A stretch of DNA of 64,000 nt from SXOA01 sp046593355. GTDB taxonomy: Bacteria; Planctomycetota; Planctomycetia; Pirellulales; Pirellulaceae. The position numbers were made by a program, and so were the translations under genes. Of the stretch, positions 59,794 through 64,000 are shown one piece after another. The stretch is taken from NCBI GenBank assembly GCA_046593355.1, contig JBKJNY010000193.1:8092-72091 (forward strand), read 5' to 3'. Within the stretch, counting starts at the first letter, position 1; the number at the start of each line of letters is the position of its first letter. The notes beneath the pieces were generated by a model. The model searched no databases and was not told the origin of the DNA. It saw nothing but the letters and a program-made list of their open reading frames with translations.

Positions 59794-61098
59794 ATGAAGT
59801 CCAATTCGATCCTACTTGTCGCGGCGGTGGTGCTGAGCCTCCCCCTAGCCGCACAGGCTCAACAGCCGATGCCGTATGAAGCTGGGCAGGTTGCGCCGCT
59901 GGGAACCGTTCCGGACGGGGCGTGGGGGGCGACTCCTGCCTCCTTTTCGGATCCGAACTGCGTGGCTGGAGTCTCTTGCGCCGACATGGTTGACCCCGGC
60001 TGTGCGGATGGGGCCTGCGGCGACCCGCGCGTCCGCCGTTGCTGGGATTTGTGGGGCAGCGCGGAGGTCCTGCTGTGGTGGATGAAGGGGACGGACCTGC
60101 CGCCCATCGTGGGCACTAGCCCCGCGGGAACCCCGCGGACCGACGCCAGCGTCGTCGGAACCGCCGGTTATCAAACACTCTTTGGCGATGACATCGTCGG
60201 ACGCGACTTGCAAGCTGGCGGCCGCATCACCCTCGGCACGTGGCTCGACGCTTCGCACAACGCCGGCATCGGCGCGCGGTTCTATGCCCTGGATGGTTCC
60301 GTGGAGCGATTTGACGCCGTCACCGACGGGAGCACCATCATCGGCCGCCCGTTCTTCAACGTCGGCCTCAACGAGGAAGACGCGGCGCTGATTGGCTTTC
60401 CGGGGGAAGTCGCCGGCAACATCCATGCTAAGTTCACCAACAGCCTGATTGGGAACGACGCCTATCTCCGCGTCATGATCGAGCGCAGCCAGCTCCGCCG
60501 CCTAGACGTCCTCAGCGGTTACCAGTTTTTGCGGATGGACGACGATCTGCGCATCAGCAGTTCCAGCGACATCATCGACCCCACTTCCCTCATTTTCGGC
60601 GCGCGGATCAACATCTTCGATCGCTTCCGGGCCACCAACGAATTCCACGGGGCGATGGTCGGCCTGCAAGGAACGATGGGCCGCGGCAACTGGTCACTGA
60701 CCGGCCTCGGCAAGCTGGGCATTGGCAACAATCACCAGCAAGTGATTATCGAGGGGCGGCAAGACGTATCCTTTCCTCCGGGCCCGGTCACGACTGCTGC
60801 GGGCGGACTGCTCGCTCAGCCCAGCAATATCGGTACATTCGCGCGGGACCGGATCTGCTACATCCCCGAGTTGACGCTCAACCTGGCGTATCACATCCGC
60901 CCCACGGTCAGCGTACATGTGGGATACAACTTCATCTGGATGTCGAACGTGGTGGTATCCGGCGAACAAATCGACCGCCGCGTCAATCTCTCGCAGGTTC
61001 CCGGCCCGGTCGTCGGCCCGAACCTCCCCGCCTTTGCCTTCAACTCCACCGAATACTGGGTGCAGGGCATCAACCTGGGCGTGAACTGGAATTTCTAA
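59794..61098 (+). CDS. BBP7-family outer-membrane beta-barrel protein
   Basis: The 434-residue protein has a signal peptide (ILLVAAVVLSLPLAAQAQQP). A cysteine-containing N-terminal part follows (DPNCVAGVSCADMVDPGCAD), then the family start WDLWGSAEVLLWWMKGTDLP. Amphipathic strand pairs alternate through GRITLGTWLDASHNAGIGAR, YLRVMIERSQLRRLDVLSGY, RFRATNEFHGAMVGLQGTMG and NWSLTGLGKLGIGNNHQQVI. The closing strand is EYWVQGINLGVNWNF with terminal Phe, as for porin-like barrels. BBP7 is a planctomycete family of presumed porins or structural outer-membrane proteins. Confidence 0.88.
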   Translation: MKSNSILLVAAVVLSLPLAAQAQQPMPYEAGQVAPLGTVPDGAWGATPASFSDPNCVAGVSCADMVDPGCADGACGDPRVRRCWDLWGSAEVLLWWMKGTDLPPIVGTSPAGTPRTDASVVGTAGYQTLFGDDIVGRDLQAGGRITLGTWLDASHNAGIGARFYALDGSVERFDAVTDGSTIIGRPFFNVGLNEEDAALIGFPGEVAGNIHAKFTNSLIGNDAYLRVMIERSQLRRLDVLSGYQFLRMDDDLRISSSSDIIDPTSLIFGARINIFDRFRATNEFHGAMVGLQGTMGRGNWSLTGLGKLGIGNNHQQVIIEGRQDVSFPPGPVTTAAGGLLAQPSNIGTFARDRICYIPELTLNLAYHIRPTVSVHVGYNFIWMSNVVVSGEQIDRRVNLSQVPGPVVGPNLPAFAFNSTEYWVQGINLGVNWNF

Positions 61099-61124
61099 GC
61101 GCCTGTTTTCCTAAGAGACGCGAC

Positions 61125-61448
61125 TTACTCGCCGTCTCCATCGTCATCGGGCCCGGCTGCTTTGGCCTTCCCCTTGCCCTTCTTTTTGGGGGCCGGCTCG
61201 GTTTCCTCGCGAGCGGCCTCCCTGGGGACGGCTGGCTCGGCGGCACTTTCCTCATCGTCATCCACGAAGTCGCCGAAGCCGGCGTCGGCATTCTCGTCCT
61301 CGGCCAGGTCAGCTTCCGTGACTTCCTCGAGGTCGGCCAGCTCGTATTCGTCATCCAGCTCTTCTTCAAAATCGTCGTCGAACTCGTCGTCGAAATCCTC
61401 TTCGTCGAAGTCGTCAAATTCGCCGGAACTCTCTTTGCTGACCGCCAT
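61125..61448 (-). CDS. Very acidic small protein with lysine-rich patch
   Basis: The 107-residue product of ATG 61448 (GAGG upstream) begins MAVSKESSGEFDDFDEEDFD and is dominated by Asp/Glu with regularly placed Phe/Tyr (DDEFDDDFEEELDDEYELAD). A basic patch PKKKGKGKAKAAG and a final DDDGDGE follow. Such proteins are intrinsically disordered and resemble the acidic tails of RNA-polymerase delta subunits or DNA mimics in composition only. It converges with the BBP7 gene. I cannot assign a function. The antisense frame is also open (Ser-rich) but has no ribosome-binding site. Confidence 0.7.
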   Translation of the reverse strand: MAVSKESSGEFDDFDEEDFDDEFDDDFEEELDDEYELADLEEVTEADLAEDENADAGFGDFVDDDEESAAEPAVPREAAREETEPAPKKKGKGKAKAAGPDDDGDGE

Positions 61449-61790
61449 TAACCAACCTCGCGCGCAGAAGGGGAAACGACCTTAGTTAGTCGAGCAAGGT
61501 GGTTTTGTCAAGGAACCGCCGAATGCGCGAAAAGTGCCGGTTGAACCCGCGGGAGAATGAATCGTTACTTCGTTCGCCCAGATTCGGTAACGCAACTCAT
61601 TGCCTACCAGTGACTTGTGGCGTTTAGTGCCGGGACGTTAGCCGCCATTTTCGGATCGTTGCAGGGCACGATGTCGGCGCGACCAGCGGCTTGACTACTC
61701 CGCCCACCCCTGAAAAATCCCTCCACGTAACCGGATTTGCTTGTAACAATAGCGTCTGGCCACGGCCAGTTCTAATACGGGAGGAGCAGG
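61449..61790. other. Divergent intergenic region before the sigma/FecR pair
   Basis: About 340 bp between the acidic-protein gene and the sigma gene. It contains a small dyad CTGGCC-AC-GGCCAG near 61757-61770 and a strong ribosome-binding site (GGGAGGAGCAGG) before ATG 61791. No other feature was recognised. It should contain the sigma promoter. Confidence 0.5.
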
Positions 61791-62318
61791 ATGACGGACA
61801 GTTCCCAACCGCTCGATTACGACGACATCGTTCGCGACACGAGTCCCAATATCCGCGCGTATATCGCTGGGATGGGAGTTCCGCGGCATGATGTCGACGA
61901 TGTCGCTCAGGACGTCTACGTGGAACTCTACCGCTTCCTGGACCGAATGCCGGTGGATGTCCCCCCCAAGCAATGGCTGAAGGGGATTGCCCGCAACTTG
62001 TGCCTCAACTATTTTCGCCGCACCTCCCGCCGCAATCGATTGCAACGGGAGGCGCTAGTGGAGATTTTCCTCCGGGCTGAACACGAAGGGACTACATCGC
62101 TGAGCGAAGGCCCGGTGCGGCACGCGCTGGACGGTTGCTATGAAAAGCTCCCCCAGCAAAGCCGCAAGATGCTGGCTCTGAAGTATGAGCAGGAACTGCC
62201 GAGCGCGACGATTGCCGAAAAGCTGAAATCCACGGCCGAGGCCATTCGCGTGGCGCTGTTCCGAATTCGAGCGAGTTTGAAGGACTGCATCGCCAGCACG
62301 CTGGCTGCTGAGACATAG
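61791..62318 (+). CDS. ECF-type RNA polymerase sigma factor
   Basis: The 175-residue protein shows region 2 at ~10-80 (DIVRDTSPNIRAYIAGMGVP, DVDDVAQDVYVELYRFLDRM, PKQWLKGIARNLCLNYFRR) and region 4 at ~115-165 (YEKLPQQSRKMLALKYEQEL, ATIAEKLKSTAEAIRVALFR). This is the Rhodopirellula/Verrucomicrobium-type ECF group. It is followed, after a repeat that fills the spacer, by a FecR-domain membrane protein, the usual partner. Signals perceived outside by the FecR protein would release or activate the sigma factor. Confidence 0.93.
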   Translation: MTDSSQPLDYDDIVRDTSPNIRAYIAGMGVPRHDVDDVAQDVYVELYRFLDRMPVDVPPKQWLKGIARNLCLNYFRRTSRRNRLQREALVEIFLRAEHEGTTSLSEGPVRHALDGCYEKLPQQSRKMLALKYEQELPSATIAEKLKSTAEAIRVALFRIRASLKDCIASTLAAET

Positions 62319-62389
62319 TAGCCGACACACTCCGTGTGCAGGCCCGAGTTTTCGGAAATGCGGCGCTCACGGAGTGAGCGGACTACTTT
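62319..62389. repeat. 70-bp element with two constant-loop hairpins (copy 2)
   Basis: It is similar along its length to 22535-22605. The first hairpin is reduced to CACA-CTCCG-TGTG (62326-62338); the second is intact, CGCTCA-CGGAG-TGAGCG (62364-62380). The element occupies the whole gap from the sigma stop codon to three bases before the FecR start, so it lies within the likely shared transcript. Confidence 0.8.
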
Positions 62390-62392
62390 AAT

Positions 62393-63877
62393 ATGACCCC
62401 CGACCAAGAACTCATTCACCGCTTCCTCGAAGATCCTTCCGCTCTGACCGAGGCGGACCTGGAGCAGCTCATTACGCATTTGCGGGCGGAACCGGCGCGG
62501 GCAGTAGAGCTACGAGAGCAGCTCATCATCGACGATCTGCTCGGACAAAAACTCGCCGTGGACCGCAAGAATTTCCTCACTATGGTGCAGCAGCGTCTGA
62601 CGGATTTTGAGCGTGGCGAAGAAGAGGTCTATAACCAGGTTTCCGACCTGCGGGCAATTGCCGAATCCGAGATAGAAAAGGCCGTGCGTCCGCCCGGCAT
62701 CAGCCTCTGGGTGAAATTCGCCGGGGGCATCTCGCTCATTGTCGTTCCCCTCCTGTGCTTTGTCGTTTGGCGTTATCAGGAGTCGGCTCCCCGGGCAGTT
62801 GCTAACGTCGAGGAGCTGAGCGGACAAGTGGTGCTACTCAAGGAAACGGATGCCCAGGAGCCGCTCCGCGTCGGGCAAGCCATCTCCACCGGAGATTGCA
62901 TCGTGGCCTCATCCGGCTCCACCGTCGTCTTGAAATACAAAGACGGCACCACGATTCGCATGCTGGGCGACACAGTGACTATCCTCAGCGCGGATAGCTC
63001 GACATTTGCCAAGCAAATCAAGCTCGACCGCGGCGAACTGGTCGCTAGCGTCGCGAAACAGACCCGCGGGCCAATGGTCTTCACCACTCCGCACGCCACC
63101 GCCACGGTCCGCGGAACTGAATTACGCCTGGTGGTGGTCGAAACGGATACGCAGCTCGACGTGACCGTTGGGCAAGTCGATTTTCAGCGCAATAGCGGCA
63201 GTCAGGTCTTGCAACTGCGGGCCAACGAATCCGGCATCGCCACGGCTGCCAACATTCAGCCGAACAAGGTTCTGTGGCCGGTAAATCGCGATTCGGCGGT
63301 CTTTTTGTTGGAAGGGGTCGATAGTCAACTCGCGCGCAATCCCGAAACGGGAAATCTGCGGGAGACTCCGCTCAAAGACTGGTCGGACGAGGCAGGCAAG
63401 GACACCTTGTCAATCGTCAAAAAGTCGGGCGAGTTCGCGTGCGACATCCGCTTCACCCCGGACAAAACCTCGAATCCCCAGCCAGCCGTACTTTGCTCCT
63501 TCGGTCCGCTGGGGAATGAGAACTTTCTGCTTGTGCAAAGGGCCAAGGAACTATTCGTCCAGCTCCGCAGCGGGCTTGGCAAACCTCCCACGGTCATTGA
63601 GCTCGGCGAAATCACGCTCGGCCAGCCGCACTATGTCAGCTTCGCGTGCCAGGAAGGAAAGCTGAGCGCCATCGTTGATGGTGTAGAAGTCAGCGTACAA
63701 GCCGAATTCCAAAGCACGATCGCCAGTTGGGAAGAGGGCCCGCTGGTGCTGGGAACCGACGCCAGTGGCAAGCGGGCCTGGCGCGGAGAAATCGCAGCGC
63801 TGGCGATCTTTGACCAGTTCGTGGACAAGTCGCTCTCGGACGCCAACCGCAAACGGTTCCAGCAGTTGCACCCGTAG
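62393..63877 (+). CDS. FecR-domain membrane protein with C-terminal LamG-like domain
   Basis: The 494-residue protein begins MTPDQELIHRFLEDPSALTE, a helical anti-sigma-like N-terminus (AEPARAVELREQLIIDDLLG). A membrane helix lies near 105-125 (FAGGISLIVVPLLCFVVWRY). The FecR domain is at ~140-285 (ISTGDCIVASSGSTVVLKYK, FTTPHATATVRGTELRLVVV). A LamG/concanavalin-like domain follows at ~330-490 (DIRFTPDKTSNPQPAVLCSF, HYVSFACQEGKLSAIVDGVE, RAWRGEIAALAIFDQFVDKS). The outside LamG part may bind carbohydrate. It should regulate the sigma factor encoded just upstream. Confidence 0.9.
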   Translation: MTPDQELIHRFLEDPSALTEADLEQLITHLRAEPARAVELREQLIIDDLLGQKLAVDRKNFLTMVQQRLTDFERGEEEVYNQVSDLRAIAESEIEKAVRPPGISLWVKFAGGISLIVVPLLCFVVWRYQESAPRAVANVEELSGQVVLLKETDAQEPLRVGQAISTGDCIVASSGSTVVLKYKDGTTIRMLGDTVTILSADSSTFAKQIKLDRGELVASVAKQTRGPMVFTTPHATATVRGTELRLVVVETDTQLDVTVGQVDFQRNSGSQVLQLRANESGIATAANIQPNKVLWPVNRDSAVFLLEGVDSQLARNPETGNLRETPLKDWSDEAGKDTLSIVKKSGEFACDIRFTPDKTSNPQPAVLCSFGPLGNENFLLVQRAKELFVQLRSGLGKPPTVIELGEITLGQPHYVSFACQEGKLSAIVDGVEVSVQAEFQSTIASWEEGPLVLGTDASGKRAWRGEIAALAIFDQFVDKSLSDANRKRFQQLHP

Positions 63878-64000
63878 TACACCAGCCTTCTATGTTCGCG
63901 CGGGTGTCAAGGGTCGGGGTGGTTTGGGGTCGTCGTAGTGATGCGGGGGCTGCGTGAAGAGTTGGGAGTGCGTCCCGAACTACCTTCTATCCGTGTCGAG
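63878..64000. other. Window end, no feature recognised
   Basis: 123 bp after the FecR gene. No hairpin with T-run and no start of another gene can be supported. Confidence 0.5.

Noticed and set aside
61449..61700. tRNA-like stretch with GGTTGAACCCGC near 61541
   Set aside because: No matching acceptor or anticodon stems could be found around it; no tRNA gene was seen anywhere in the window.

Overview
The window looks like a piece of a planctomycete chromosome (Planctomycetota, plausibly Pirellulales; the order is a guess). The support is family content: a PSCyt1/DUF1549/DUF1553 cytochrome protein and a DUF1501 protein, a PVC-type heme-binding dehydrogenase-like protein, a BBP7-type outer-membrane protein, a DUF1559 protein, DUF4159, DUF1570 and DUF3467 proteins, two large transmembrane Ser/Thr kinases, two ECF-type sigma factors each followed by a regulator gene, and many secreted PQQ/NHL propellers. 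The DNA is GC-rich, and many genes have long open antisense frames as a result. No phage, CRISPR array, rRNA or tRNA gene was seen. One RNA gene, RNase P RNA (rnpB), is clear.

Layout. 0-3 kb: end of an unidentified gene, cmk, a PlsC-type acyltransferase and a PQQ-propeller protein. 3.2-7.6 kb: an ECF-type sigma factor followed by a 1204-residue kinase with TPR-like repeats. 7.6-8.6 kb: a REP-associated tyrosine transposase (RAYT) gene inside a cluster of its probable REP palindromes. 9-24.6 kb: secreted or envelope proteins (HAF-repeat, HD phosphohydrolase, zinc-ribbon membrane protein, terpenoid-cyclase-like/ankyrin fusion, PQQ propeller, PVC heme protein, glycine-zipper lipoprotein, HEAT-like protein). 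25-29.4 kb: a small ribbon-helix-helix (RHH) protein, rnpB, and a BamA-type machinery split into a POTRA protein and a separate barrel lipoprotein. 29.4-39.5 kb: DUF1570, DUF1559, tsaD, a GY-rich protein, an NHL protein, a DUF4159 protein and a MoxR ATPase. 39.6-48 kb: a frameshifted antitoxin-like remnant, then DUF1501 and PSCyt1/DUF1549/DUF1553 genes in their usual order but separated by about 3.4 kb of inserted-looking DNA. 48-50.6 kb: a second kinase translationally overlapped with a PPOX flavoprotein. 50.7-59.3 kb: DUF3467, an M50 peptidase/HlyD fusion with a PqqD-like N-terminus, a HlyD protein, a GAF/HlyD protein and a SecA-like ATPase lacking its C-terminal third, all on the minus strand. 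59.8-63.9 kb: BBP7 protein, a very acidic protein, and a sigma/FecR pair.

Most notable observations. (1) A SEFIR-domain protein at 42490-43761 carries a middle domain and ends in a module, a helical segment plus RHH, that is about 86% identical to the free-standing protein at 25013-25441. It sits in repeat-rich, partly AT-rich DNA between two genes that normally adjoin. I regard it as the best candidate for an undescribed conflict or signalling system. (2) The M50/HlyD/HlyD-GAF/short-SecA cluster looks like a dedicated export or peptide-processing apparatus. (3) Six intergenic loci carry paired hairpins whose stems differ from locus to locus but whose five-base loops are always CTCCG and then CGGAG, so the two loops of each pair are complementary.

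All similarity statements are from reading motifs, not from database searches.
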